From Streptomyces sp. NBC_01750 (GTDB lineage Bacteria; Actinomycetota; Actinomycetes; Streptomycetales; Streptomycetaceae): a DNA stretch of 64,000 bases. The notes under the pieces were generated by a model, which did no database searches, was not told the origin of the DNA, and saw only the letters and a program-made list of their open reading frames with translations. Position 1 is the first letter of the stretch, and the number at the start of each line of letters is the position of its first letter. Shown here in pieces: positions 7,792 to 16,225 of this stretch. The stretch is taken from assembly GCF_035918095.1 (NCBI RefSeq), contig NZ_CP109137.1, positions 5,892,001 to 5,956,000 on the forward strand, read 5' to 3'. The position numbers were made by a program, and so were the translations under genes.

Positions 7792-7989
7792 ATCCGCTTC
7801 CCCCGTTGATCTTTCGTCCGGCCTTCTCCTGTGAACTGTTGTCAGAATGCCCGGCAGCGCCGACGGGTGTGAAAAGTTATCCACAGGTGCGGGCATTAGT
7901 CGTTCAAATGGTGCACGCCATGGAGTGGATCAAGATCGAACCGTCCCGGAGGCGGGACTTCCTCCTCTGACAGCGGGTAACGTCGGGGC

Positions 7990-8613
7990 GTGTCCGTCGA
8001 CCCTTCCCCTCGCTTCGCTGGGGAGACCCCACAGCACAGCGCCGGAAGTCAACACCGCAGCGCGCCAAGCCACCCGCCCCGCGGATCGGGGACGAGCGCG
8101 GTCGAGGTCCGCAGGAGCGCCCGGCGCAGCAGAACGGTCTCGGCCTACCGCGAGGGTGACCGGACCATCGTTCTCATCCCCGCCAGGATGTCGGAGGCGG
8201 AGGAGCAGCGCTGGGTCGGCGTGATGCTCGACAAGCTCGCTGCCCAGGAGAGCAAGCGGATCCTGGGAGACGCCGAACTGGGCGAGCGCGCCGAGCGGCT
8301 GTCCGCCCAGTACTTCGACGGACGCGCAAGGCCGACATCCGTGCGATGGGTGACGAATCAGAACACCCGCTGGGGCTCCTGCACTCCGGCGGAGGGCAGT
8401 ATCCGCCTGTCACACCGCCTGCAGGGGATGCCGGAGTACGTCGTCGACTACGTACTCGTCCATGAGCTGGCCCATCTGCTCGTGCCCGGCCACGGCCCGC
8501 GGTTCTGGCGGCTGCTGGAGGCGTACCCCCGCACCGAGCGGGCCAGGGGCTACCTCGAAGGCGTTGTCGCGGCCGACCGGCTGCCGCATCTGCCCGCCGC
8601 GCGCGGAGAGTGA
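7990..8613 (+). CDS. YgjP-type (DUF45) zinc metallopeptidase
   Basis: A 207-residue member of the SprT/YgjP-like metallopeptidase group. The zinc motif reads HELAH (in YVLVHELAHLLVPGH) with a third histidine seven residues later (GHGPRFW). The family WGSC box is present (TRWGSCTP). The first 40 or so residues are Ser/Arg-rich and probably disordered. The GTG at 7990 is the first good start; a start nearer to codon 35 cannot be excluded. An 18-base palindrome follows the stop. The physiological substrate of this family is unknown. Confidence 0.85.
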   Translation: MSVDPSPRFAGETPQHSAGSQHRSAPSHPPRGSGTSAVEVRRSARRSRTVSAYREGDRTIVLIPARMSEAEEQRWVGVMLDKLAAQESKRILGDAELGERAERLSAQYFDGRARPTSVRWVTNQNTRWGSCTPAEGSIRLSHRLQGMPEYVVDYVLVHELAHLLVPGHGPRFWRLLEAYPRTERARGYLEGVVAADRLPHLPAARGE

Positions 8614-8622
8614 CCGGCGGGG

Positions 8623-8640
8623 AGGACCGTCGACGGTCCT
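8623..8640. terminator. short palindrome after the YgjP-type gene
   Basis: An 18-base perfect palindrome (arms AGGACCG and CGGTCCT around TCGA) ten bases after the stop. It has no T tract. It may terminate the peptidase transcript or act as an operator for the TerD-AIM24 genes. Confidence 0.4.
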
Positions 8641-8733
8641 GTACCGAATGTGTACCGGCTTGGCTCAATGTCGGCCTCAGCCGTTAGCCTGGCGCGACGC
8701 ATTACATTTCGGGATGGGGGACGGTCGTTACGC

Positions 8734-10380
8734 ATGGCCAGGGAATTCCAACGCGGCCACAAGGCCAAGATCAGTGATCTCACGCCGGGAACGGATCTGT
8801 ACGTAGGTGTGCAGATCGCCGCTCCTGGGCTGACCTTCGACATCAGCTGCTTCGGACTCGACGCCAACGAGCAGCTCTCGGACGACCGGTACTTCATTTT
8901 CTTCAACCAGCCGAAGTCTCCCGAGGAATCCATTCAGCTGCTCGGTGCGCAATCCGGTGACACCGAGTCATTTCGCGTCACTCTGGACCGCATTCCGGCG
9001 AGCATCCACCGGCTTTCCTTCACCGCGACGATCGACGGTGCCGGACAGATGTCTCAGGTCGGCCCCGGGTACATCCGCATCGTCGCGGGTGGCGAGGAGG
9101 TCGTCCGCTACGCCTTCAACGGCTCGGAGTTCTCCACCGAGCGCGCCGTGATGCTGGGCGACTTCTACCTGAAGGACGTGTGGCGCTTCGCCGCCATAGG
9201 CCAGGGCTTCGACGGCGGTCTCGACGCGCTGCTGAAGAACTTCGGCGGCGAGGTCGCCGAGGAGTCACCGGCCGCACAGCAACCGCAGGGTGCCGCGCCC
9301 TCGTTCGCGCCGCCCGTGCAGGCCACCGCGCCCGCCCCGGCGTTCGGCGCACCGCAGGCGCCCCAGATGCCGCAGGCCCCTCAAGGACCGCAGCCCGCGC
9401 CCTCCTTCGGTGCTCCCGCGGCCCAGGCGCCCGCCCCTCAGCAGAACCCGCAGATGCATTCCGCGCCGACCATCGTGGCGCCGATGACCCCGCACGGCGG
9501 CACCGTACCGCCGCCGGCTCCCCCCTCCCCGTACGGACAACCGCCCAAGCAGCCGCAGTACGGGCAGGTCCCGGGGCAGATGCCGGGTCAGGTCCCGCAG
9601 CCGGGCGCGCCGTCGCCGTACGGACAGCAGGCCCCGCCCCCGTACGGTCAGCAGCCTCCCGGCATGCCCCCTCAGGGTGGTTTCCCGCAAGGCGTTCCCC
9701 AGGGAGCCCCGCAGGCCGGCGCCGGCCTGCAGGCCGCCCTCCAGCCTTACCGCGAGACCCCCACCGGCCAGCGCTGGACCCCGCAGAACCAGCAGCTCAT
9801 GCGGGTCGATCTGACCGTGGGTGGCACGCCTGTCCTCGCCCGCCAGGGCAGCATGGTGATGTACCAGGGCAAGGTCGATTTCAGCTACAAGGGTGCCGGT
9901 TTCGCCGGACGGATCGTCGGCAATGCGACCGGCCAGGAGATGCAGCTGATGCGCTGCAGCGGCCGCGGCCAGATCTTCCTCGCGGAGGACGGCTCTCATC
10001 TGCACTCGATCGAGCTGCAGGGCGACGGCATCTGCGTCTCCGCGGAGAACGTCCTCGCCTTCGACGAGTCGCTGCAGCACGAGGTCCGCAGGATCGAGGG
10101 CCACGGCATCCCCGGCGGCGCCCTGTTCACCATGATGTTCCAGGGCACCGGCACCGTCATTGTGAAGACCCACGGCATCCCCGTGGTCCTGCCGGTCACG
10201 CCGACGACGTTCGCCGACTGCAATGCGGTCGTCGCCTGGTCGGCCGCGTCACAGGTCATCCTCTCCAGCCAGGTCCGGCTGCGCCGCAACGCGTACCCGG
10301 GGCACAGCGGAGAGACCATCAACCTCCAGTTCCGGGGCGCACCCGGCAACTTCATCGTCGTCCAGCCGTACGAGGTCTGA
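8734..10380 (+). CDS. TerD-AIM24 fusion protein with Pro/Gln-rich linker
   Basis: A 548-residue two-domain protein. Residues 1 to about 170 are a TerD domain, a calcium-binding fold of tellurite and stress-resistance proteins, with acidic loops including FGLDANEQLSDDRYFIFFNQ. Residues about 175-350 are a Pro/Gln/Ala-rich linker with repeated PYGQ and PQAPQ motifs. The C-terminal 200 residues are an AIM24-type beta-sandwich (starting near QRWTPQNQQLMRVDL). The ATG at 8734 gives the expected TerD N-terminus (MAREFQRGHK). It begins a three-gene unit with two further AIM24 proteins, 13 bases and then 18 bases apart. A cytosolic or membrane-peripheral stress role is inferred from the family. Confidence 0.88.
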   Translation: MAREFQRGHKAKISDLTPGTDLYVGVQIAAPGLTFDISCFGLDANEQLSDDRYFIFFNQPKSPEESIQLLGAQSGDTESFRVTLDRIPASIHRLSFTATIDGAGQMSQVGPGYIRIVAGGEEVVRYAFNGSEFSTERAVMLGDFYLKDVWRFAAIGQGFDGGLDALLKNFGGEVAEESPAAQQPQGAAPSFAPPVQATAPAPAFGAPQAPQMPQAPQGPQPAPSFGAPAAQAPAPQQNPQMHSAPTIVAPMTPHGGTVPPPAPPSPYGQPPKQPQYGQVPGQMPGQVPQPGAPSPYGQQAPPPYGQQPPGMPPQGGFPQGVPQGAPQAGAGLQAALQPYRETPTGQRWTPQNQQLMRVDLTVGGTPVLARQGSMVMYQGKVDFSYKGAGFAGRIVGNATGQEMQLMRCSGRGQIFLAEDGSHLHSIELQGDGICVSAENVLAFDESLQHEVRRIEGHGIPGGALFTMMFQGTGTVIVKTHGIPVVLPVTPTTFADCNAVVAWSAASQVILSSQVRLRRNAYPGHSGETINLQFRGAPGNFIVVQPYEV

Positions 10381-10393
10381 GGGAGCCCGAAGA

Positions 10394-11074
10394 ATGAACC
10401 AGCAACTCGCGGGCTTCGCCCCGACCCCGATCGCGGCCCGGATGGAGAACCACGGCCGCGCCATGCTCAAGGTCGCCATGGCCACCGGCCAGGACCTGTA
10501 CGCACGCACCGGCTCGATGGTCGCCTACGAAGGCTTCGTCCAGTACGAGCCGAACCCGCCCGCCGTCCGCCAGATCGCCTCCCAGTGGGTGACCGGCGAG
10601 GGCGCTCCCATCATGAAGTGCTCCGGAGACGGGCTGCTCTACCTCGCCGACTACGGCGCGGATGTCGTCGTCATCAACCTCAACAACGACTCGCTCGCGG
10701 TCAACGGCACCAATCTGCTGGCCTTCGACGCGCACCTGCAGTGGGGCGTCGAGCGGGTCAAGGGCATGGCCAAGTTCGCCGGTCAGGGCCTGTGGAACGT
10801 CGAGGTCGCGGGCACCGGCTGGGTGGCCCTCACCTCGCGCGGTACGCCGATCGTCGTCGACTGCGGCCGTGGTGAGGACGAGACGTACGTCGACCCGGAC
10901 GCCCTCGTCGCGTGGTCCCCGAACCTCAAGGTGAAGGGCAAGCGCAGCTTCAAGGCCTCCTCGCTGATCGGGCGGGGCAGCGGAGAGGCCTACCAGATGG
11001 CCTTCTCGGGACAGGGCATTGTCGTCGTACAGCCGAGCGAGGACAGTACCGACCGCCTGCGGATCCGGCACTGA
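10394..11074 (+). CDS. AIM24 family protein
   Basis: A 226-residue AIM24-domain protein with repeated beta-strand segments, including GQDLYARTGSMVAYEG near the N-terminus and GEAYQMAFSGQGIVVVQPSE at the C-terminus. The recurring CSGDGLLYLADYGADVVV segment is shared in altered form with both neighbours, which indicates tandem duplication. It starts 13 bases after the TerD-AIM24 stop. In yeast, AIM24 proteins affect mitochondrial membrane organisation; the bacterial role is unknown. Confidence 0.85.
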   Translation: MNQQLAGFAPTPIAARMENHGRAMLKVAMATGQDLYARTGSMVAYEGFVQYEPNPPAVRQIASQWVTGEGAPIMKCSGDGLLYLADYGADVVVINLNNDSLAVNGTNLLAFDAHLQWGVERVKGMAKFAGQGLWNVEVAGTGWVALTSRGTPIVVDCGRGEDETYVDPDALVAWSPNLKVKGKRSFKASSLIGRGSGEAYQMAFSGQGIVVVQPSEDSTDRLRIRH

Positions 11075-11092
11075 GGGGGAGGAGCACACATC

Positions 11093-11848
11093 ATGCAGAG
11101 TCCGCTTTTCAGCTACACCGAACAGCAGTCCCAGGACCGGTACACCGTGCAGAACCCGCAGTTGCTGCGGGTCTCGCTCACCGGCCATGACGACGTCCTC
11201 GCCCGCAAGGGCGCCATGGTCGCGTACCAGGGGCTGATGGACTTCGACGGCGAGTACCAGTCGAACAACCAGCGGCGGGCCCGCGCCAACACCGGTGAAG
11301 GCCTGGACCTGATGCGCTGTTCCGGGCAGGGCACGGTCTACCTTGCCAATCTCGCGCAGTACATCCACGTCGTGGACGTCGAGCAGGAGGGCATGACGGT
11401 CGACAGCGCCTATGTCCTGGCGCTCGACTCCACACTGCACACCGAGGTCATCGCGGTGGACAGCCAGTACGGTATCTCCGGCTCCGGGAAGTACCAGCTC
11501 AATATCTCCGGCCGGGGCAAGGTCGCGCTGATGACCTCCGGGCAGCCACTGATGATGCAGGTCACGCCGGACAAGTACATCAACGTGGATGCCGACGCGA
11601 TCGTCGCCTGGTCCTCCGCGCTGCGCGTCCAGATGCAGGCGCAGACACACTCCTCCGGCGTACGGCGTCGGCGCGGCAGCACCGGCGAGGGCTGGGAACT
11701 CAGCTTCCTCGGCCAGGGCTTCGCGCTCGTGCAGCCCAGCGAGGTCATGCCGCCGCAGAGTGCGGAGATCGGACAGGGCCTGCGCGCCCAGTACGGCGTG
11801 GGCCAGCACGGGGCTCACGCCCAGAACCAGAACAACGCCTGGAACTGA
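11093..11848 (+). CDS. AIM24 family protein
   Basis: A 251-residue AIM24-domain protein and the third of the tandem set, starting 18 bases after the preceding stop with GAGGGGGAGGAG as Shine-Dalgarno sequence. It shows the same pattern as its neighbours: a DVLARKGAMVAYQG strand pair, LMRCSGQGTVYLANLAQY, and a C-terminal GQGFALVQPSE. The last 30 residues are a Gln/Ala/His-rich tail ending NQNNAWN. It is followed by a strong terminator with a duplicated left arm. Confidence 0.85.
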   Translation: MQSPLFSYTEQQSQDRYTVQNPQLLRVSLTGHDDVLARKGAMVAYQGLMDFDGEYQSNNQRRARANTGEGLDLMRCSGQGTVYLANLAQYIHVVDVEQEGMTVDSAYVLALDSTLHTEVIAVDSQYGISGSGKYQLNISGRGKVALMTSGQPLMMQVTPDKYINVDADAIVAWSSALRVQMQAQTHSSGVRRRRGSTGEGWELSFLGQGFALVQPSEVMPPQSAEIGQGLRAQYGVGQHGAHAQNQNNAWN

Positions 11849-11867
11849 CACACGCCAGGCACACAGG

Positions 11868-11907
11868 TCATACAGGTAAGGGGCGGCTCATACAGGTAAG
11901 GGGCGGC
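11868..11907 (+). repeat. 20-base tandem duplication at the terminator
   Basis: The sequence TCATACAGGTAAGGGGCGGC occurs twice in perfect head-to-tail register (11868-11887 and 11888-11907). The second copy supplies the left arm of the terminator stem. Confidence 0.9.
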
Positions 11908-11930
11908 CTCCATAAGAGGCCGCCCCTTAC
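11896..11930. terminator. terminator between the AIM24 genes and the NUDIX gene
   Basis: A perfect 15-base stem (11896-11910 with 11916-11930) around CATAA. It lies between convergent genes and can serve both. The left arm is also present 20 bases earlier, so two alternative hairpins can form. Confidence 0.85.
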
Positions 11931-11969
11931 TGACGCTTCTTCCTCACGCCCCGGCTCATGAGCGGCTCG

Positions 11970-12491
11970 CTACAGCGCCGCACGCGTACGCTCAAGCAGT
12001 CGTACGACCGACTCGTCGGCCACACCCGCCACCTCGTCGTACGCGAACCAACGCAGATCCAGCGACTCCTCGCTGATCTCCTCGACCGCCCCGGCCGGAG
12101 CCAGCGCCGCGTACTGCACATCGAGATGCCAGTGGCACGGCGCCGGAATCGCATGCCGGTCCAGCCGCACAGGACCACCGGGCAGCAGAGTCAGCCCGTG
12201 GATCCCGGACTCCTCCGTGGCCTCGCGCAGCGCGGCCAGGGCCAGCGTCGCGTCGTCAGGTTCGCAGTGGCCGCCCATCTGCAGCCACATGCCGAGCTTC
12301 TTGTGCAGTGTCAGCAACGCCCGGCCGCGCTCCGGGTCGACCACCAGCGCGCTCGCGGTGAGATGCCCGGCCCGGCAGGCCTTCCACATCCCGTCCGGGT
12401 GCGCCGCCAGGTGGTCCAGATAGACCTGCCGAAGCTCCTCCTGATCCTCGTAGCCCTTCAGTACGAGTACGGCGTCGTCGTGCAGGCTCAC
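11970..12491 (-). CDS. NUDIX hydrolase
   Basis: A 173-residue NUDIX-fold hydrolase. The Nudix box is recognisable but begins with GGHCEPDDATLALAALREAT followed by EESGI, so the GX5EX7REXXEE spacing is preserved. Substrate cannot be read from the sequence; the family hydrolyses nucleoside diphosphate derivatives. Its ATG overlaps the stop of the upstream zincin-like gene by four bases, implying translational coupling. Confidence 0.88.
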   Translation of the reverse strand: MSLHDDAVLVLKGYEDQEELRQVYLDHLAAHPDGMWKACRAGHLTASALVVDPERGRALLTLHKKLGMWLQMGGHCEPDDATLALAALREATEESGIHGLTLLPGGPVRLDRHAIPAPCHWHLDVQYAALAPAGAVEEISEESLDLRWFAYDEVAGVADESVVRLLERTRAAL

Positions 12492-13942
12492 TGGTCCTTG
12501 TCGCCCTCGTCGTCCTTGGTGCCCTTCTGGGGGTCGTCCTTCTTGAGGTCGTCCTTGTCGAGCTTCGGTTTGCCGCTGCCGCCCGCCGCCTCACCGAGCA
12601 TCTTGTCCAGCTCCGAGAAATCGAGCTGCTCACGGTGGACGAAGCCGTCCGGATCGTCCAGGTCGGTGGCCGTCGGCAGCATGTCCGGGTGCTCCCACAG
12701 TCCGTCCCGCCCGTCCACGCCCCGTGCGTCGGTGAGCGAGGCCCACAGCCGTGAGGCGTCCCGCAACCGGCGCGGACGCAGCTGAAGACCGATCAGCGTC
12801 GCGAATGTCTGCTCGGCGGGACCGCCGGAGGCCCGGCGCCTGCGCAGCGTCTCCCGCAGGGCGTCCGCCGACGTCAGACGGGTCGAGGCCGCCTCGTGCA
12901 CCACCGCGTCGACCCAGCCCTCGACCAGCGCGAGCGCGGTCTCCAGGCGGGCCAGCGCCGCCTTCTGTTCCGCGGTGTCCTCCGGCTGGAACATGCCCTG
13001 CTGGAGAGCCTCCTGCAGCTGCTCGGGATGCGTCGGGTCGAACTGGCCGACCACATCCTCCAGCTTGCTCGTGTCGACCTTGATCCCGCGGGCGTACCCC
13101 TCGACCGCGCCGAACAGATGCGAGCGCAGCCACGGCACATGGGCGAAGAGCCGCTGGTGGGCGGCCTCGCGCAGGGCCAGATACAGCCGCACCTCTTCCT
13201 TCGGCACGCCGAGGTCCTTGCCGAACACCTCAATGTTCAACGGCAGCAGCGCGGCCTTGCCGGCCGGGCCGAGCGGCAGGCCGATGTCGGTCGAACCGAC
13301 CACCTCGCCCGCCAGCACACCCACGGCCTGCCCGATCTGCTGGCCGAACATCGCGCCGCCCATGGAGCGCATCATCCCGATCAGCGGGCCCGCCATGGCC
13401 TGCATCTCCTCGGGCAGCACATCGCCCATGGCCAGGCCGACACGCTCGGCGACCGGGTCGACGAGCTGCTGCCACGCCGGGAGCGTCGCCTCGACCCACT
13501 CGGCACGGCTCCACGCCACGGCGGTGTTCGCGCCGGAGGGCAGCGAGGTCGCTCCGTCCAGCCACAGGTCGGCGAGCCGTACGGCCTCCTCGACCGCGGT
13601 GCGCTCGGCCGGACCCACACTCTGGTCCTTGGTGCCGTCCGGCGTGCCCTGCGAGACCGTCTGGCGCGCGATCTGCTTGGCCATGTCCCAGTTCACGGGA
13701 CCGCCCTCGTAGCTCAGCATCTGGCCGAGCTGCTGGAAGGCCGCGCCCAGGTCGTTCGGATTCAGCGAACCGAACATCGCGGCGAACGGATTGTCACCGC
13801 CGCCCCCACCGAACCCGAAGGGATTCGTCGGGAACTGCCCGCCGGAGCCCTGGCCACCTCCGGCGGGATCCTTCTTCTTGCCCTCGTCGCCGTTCTCCGG
13901 CTCCTCCGGCGGAAGGCCGAATCCGAATGGGGTGTCACTCAC
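12488..13942 (-). CDS. zinc-dependent metalloprotease-like protein (zincin_2/DUF2342)
   Basis: A 484-residue protein beginning VSDTPFGFGLPPEEPE. A Gly/Gln-rich N-terminal 70 residues precede the conserved helical domain, which includes DLWLDGATSLPSG and EGYARGIKVD. The place where the family shows its zincin helix reads REAAHQRLF, without a first histidine, so the canonical HEXXH is absent; a second candidate reads HEAAS. It may be a non-catalytic or atypically liganded member. GTG 13942 was chosen because it gives the typical family N-terminus. The next gene, a NUDIX hydrolase, is coupled by a four-base overlap. Confidence 0.8.
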   Translation of the reverse strand: MSDTPFGFGLPPEEPENGDEGKKKDPAGGGQGSGGQFPTNPFGFGGGGGDNPFAAMFGSLNPNDLGAAFQQLGQMLSYEGGPVNWDMAKQIARQTVSQGTPDGTKDQSVGPAERTAVEEAVRLADLWLDGATSLPSGANTAVAWSRAEWVEATLPAWQQLVDPVAERVGLAMGDVLPEEMQAMAGPLIGMMRSMGGAMFGQQIGQAVGVLAGEVVGSTDIGLPLGPAGKAALLPLNIEVFGKDLGVPKEEVRLYLALREAAHQRLFAHVPWLRSHLFGAVEGYARGIKVDTSKLEDVVGQFDPTHPEQLQEALQQGMFQPEDTAEQKAALARLETALALVEGWVDAVVHEAASTRLTSADALRETLRRRRASGGPAEQTFATLIGLQLRPRRLRDASRLWASLTDARGVDGRDGLWEHPDMLPTATDLDDPDGFVHREQLDFSELDKMLGEAAGGSGKPKLDKDDLKKDDPQKGTKDDEGDKDQ

Positions 13943-14133
13943 GGGTTTCCTCGGCTCGTAGGGCCGCCGGCTTCCTGCCGACGGCGACTGCCCGACAACA
14001 CCACCCAGCGTAGACATCCGGGCCGCATATGGGCTCGGTGCTCCGCCGACTCTTGGCCTGCGGCAGGATGGACGCCACCTGGTGCGGACGCGTCGTTCGC
14101 GTACGTACTGAAGACAACCGCTGGAGACGCCTG

Positions 14134-15261
14134 GTGAGTTCCCCAGATCCGCAGGTTCGCGCAGCGCGAAACCAATCAACCCCGGCCTCAGGCCGCGGGT
14201 CCCACGGCCGTGGTCCCGTCGTCGCGGTCACCGGCGCCGCCTCCGGCGTCGGTGACCTGCTTGTCCGGCGCCTGGCCGCTTCCGAGGAGATCAAGCAGGT
14301 CGTCGCCATCGACGAGCGCCGGGGCGAGGTCTCCGAGGCGCACTGGCACATCCTCGACGTACGTGACCCGGCCATCGCGGAGAAGCTGCGCGGTGCGGAC
14401 GTGGTGGTGCACCTGGCCCTCGATCTCGACCTGGAGACCGACTCCGCCGCCCGTACGGCGTACAACGTGCGCGGTACCCAGACCGTCCTGACCGCCGCCG
14501 CGGCGGCCGGTGTCCACCGGGTCGTCCTGTGCACCTCGGCGATGGTGTACGGGGCGCTGCCCGACAACGACATCCCGCTCTCCGAGGACGCGGAGCTGCG
14601 CGCCACCGCAGAGGCCACGGGCGTCGGTGACCTGCTGGAGATCGAGCGCCTGGGCCGCCGGGCACCCCGCGCCCACCCCGGGCTCAACGTCACGGTGGTA
14701 AGACCCGCGGTCCTGGTGGGCGGCACTGACACGGCGCTCACCCGCTACTTCGAGTCGCCGCGTCTGCTCGTGGTCGCCGGATCGCGTCCCACCTGGCAGT
14801 TCTGCCATGTCGAGGACCTGGTGAGCGCGCTCGAGTACGCCGCTCTGGAGAAGGTCGACGGGGAACTCGCGGTCGGTTGCGACGGCTGGCTGGAGCAGGA
14901 GGAGGTCGAGGAGCTCAGCGGCATCCGCCGGATGGAGCTGCCCTCGGCGGTCGCCCTGGGGGCCGCGGCCAGGCTCCACCGGATCGGCCTGACCCCGTCC
15001 CCGGCCGGTGACCTGGCGTACACCATGCACCCCTGGGTGGTCAGTGTGAGCCGGCTGCATGACGCGGGCTGGCGGCCCCAGTGGACCAATGAGGAGGTCC
15101 TCGCCGCGCTGCTGGAGGAGGTGGAGGGCCGCCACACCGTCGCGGGCCGCCGCCTGGGCCGCAAGGACGCCACGGCTGCGGGTGCGGCGGGTGCGACGGT
15201 CGCGCTGCTCGGCACGGCGGCCCTGGTGCGCCGTGCCCGCAAGGCGCGGCGCCGTATCTAG
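14134..15261 (+). CDS. NAD-dependent epimerase/SDR family protein
   Basis: A 375-residue extended short-chain dehydrogenase. After a 30-residue lead it shows a Rossmann loop VTGAASGVGD (TGxxxGxG at about residues 36-43), VHLALD, STAM-like CTSAMVYG, and a later YAALEKVDG region. The canonical YxxxK catalytic pair is not clearly placed: the expected position reads EIERLGRR. It may therefore bind NAD(P) without classical epimerase activity. The C-terminal 40 residues form a hydrophobic Ala-rich segment and a basic tail (ALVRRARKARRR), suggesting membrane attachment. GTG 14134 has GGAG upstream. Confidence 0.8.
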   Translation: MSSPDPQVRAARNQSTPASGRGSHGRGPVVAVTGAASGVGDLLVRRLAASEEIKQVVAIDERRGEVSEAHWHILDVRDPAIAEKLRGADVVVHLALDLDLETDSAARTAYNVRGTQTVLTAAAAAGVHRVVLCTSAMVYGALPDNDIPLSEDAELRATAEATGVGDLLEIERLGRRAPRAHPGLNVTVVRPAVLVGGTDTALTRYFESPRLLVVAGSRPTWQFCHVEDLVSALEYAALEKVDGELAVGCDGWLEQEEVEELSGIRRMELPSAVALGAAARLHRIGLTPSPAGDLAYTMHPWVVSVSRLHDAGWRPQWTNEEVLAALLEEVEGRHTVAGRRLGRKDATAAGAAGATVALLGTAALVRRARKARRRI

Positions 15262-15369
15262 CGCCCGCGGGCGCTGTGGGCGGTCTGTAGGAGGCTCCAG
15301 GACGGTGTGTCACCGACCGGTCGAAAGAGCTATTCCGAGTTGTCAGTGCGGTACGGCACGATGGAAGGC

Positions 15370-15831
15370 ATGGCAAGCAGGTACGACCACCCCGGCGAGC
15401 AAGCGGCGGACGACCCCATCCGTCTGCTCGCGATCCGCGACACCCCGCTCTCTCTCGACGAGGTCTTCGCGGCCGTCGGCGACGACGCGGCGGGCGGCAC
15501 CGCGCTGTTCGTCGGCACCGTGCGCAACCACGACGGCGGCGCCGATGTCGACACTCTCGGGTACTCGTGCCACCCCACGGCCGAGGCCGAGATGCGCCGC
15601 ATCGCGGAGAAGGTCACCGTGGACTTCCCCGTTCGGGCGCTGGCCGCCGTCCACCGTGTGGGTGACTTGGAGGTCGGAGATCTGGCGGTCGTGGTCGCCG
15701 TGTCCTGCCCGCACCGTGGGGAGGCCTTCGAGGCCTGCCGGAAGCTGATCGACGACCTCAAACACGAGGTGCCGATCTGGAAGCACCAGAAGTTCTCCGA
15801 CGGCACGGAGGAGTGGGTCGGAGCCTGCTGA
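15370..15831 (+). CDS. moaE: molybdopterin synthase catalytic subunit
   Basis: A 153-residue MoaE, the large subunit of molybdopterin synthase, which inserts dithiolene sulfur into cyclic pyranopterin to form molybdopterin. It shows GTALFVGTVRNHDGG, HRVGDLEVGD, SCPHRGEAFEACR and the catalytic C-terminal loop with IWKHQKFSDGTEEWV, whose lysines are the family active-site residues. ATG 15361 in the same frame is a slightly earlier alternative. No other molybdopterin genes are adjacent, so its partner MoaD must be elsewhere. Confidence 0.92.
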   Translation: MASRYDHPGEQAADDPIRLLAIRDTPLSLDEVFAAVGDDAAGGTALFVGTVRNHDGGADVDTLGYSCHPTAEAEMRRIAEKVTVDFPVRALAAVHRVGDLEVGDLAVVVAVSCPHRGEAFEACRKLIDDLKHEVPIWKHQKFSDGTEEWVGAC

Positions 15832-15954
15832 AACCCTCACAGAGCTCAAGCACCCCGATTTGCGTAACCGCCCCCCTGCCATGAGCGTTGGACTGGCAGA
15901 TGGCTAATCTGCTGATCACTCAGTTGGGTTTGCTCATGGGGTAGGGAGGTCGTG

Positions 15955-16125
15955 ATGGCAGCGCTCGCTTGGTTGCTGATTCCGCTTTTCGCTGCCGTCG
16001 GTGCGGCGATATGGGGAAGCTGGGCTTCACGGAACCGGACGACCGGGGATGTGGCCGAGCTTGCCGGATATGCGCGGTTCCGCGACGCGATGGAGAAGAC
16101 GGACTCCGGTACTGATACCGCGTAA
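15955..16125 (+). CDS. small single-span membrane protein
   Basis: A 56-residue ORF beginning MAALAWLLIPLFAAVGAAIW, a single strong hydrophobic helix, followed by a polar tail with ELAGYARFRDAMEK. GGGAGG at 15944-15949 precedes the ATG by five bases. It is a typical small actinobacterial membrane protein of unknown function, located upstream of the PDZ-S16 protease. The 120 bases before it hold no other gene. Confidence 0.7.
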   Translation: MAALAWLLIPLFAAVGAAIWGSWASRNRTTGDVAELAGYARFRDAMEKTDSGTDTA

Positions 16126-16225
16126 CCGGGTACGACCCGGCCGCCGACCGTACGCAGTTGCCACCCCGCCACGTACGGACCGGCCCCGAAGGTGGTCTGA
16201 CAAACCCGTCCCGTACTGTCGTTCC

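Noticed and set aside
7877..7885. TTATCCACA, a perfect classical DnaA box
   Set aside because: It is isolated, with no second box, AT-rich unwinding segment or origin genes nearby; it matches E. coli form and not the usual Streptomyces TTGTCCACA form.
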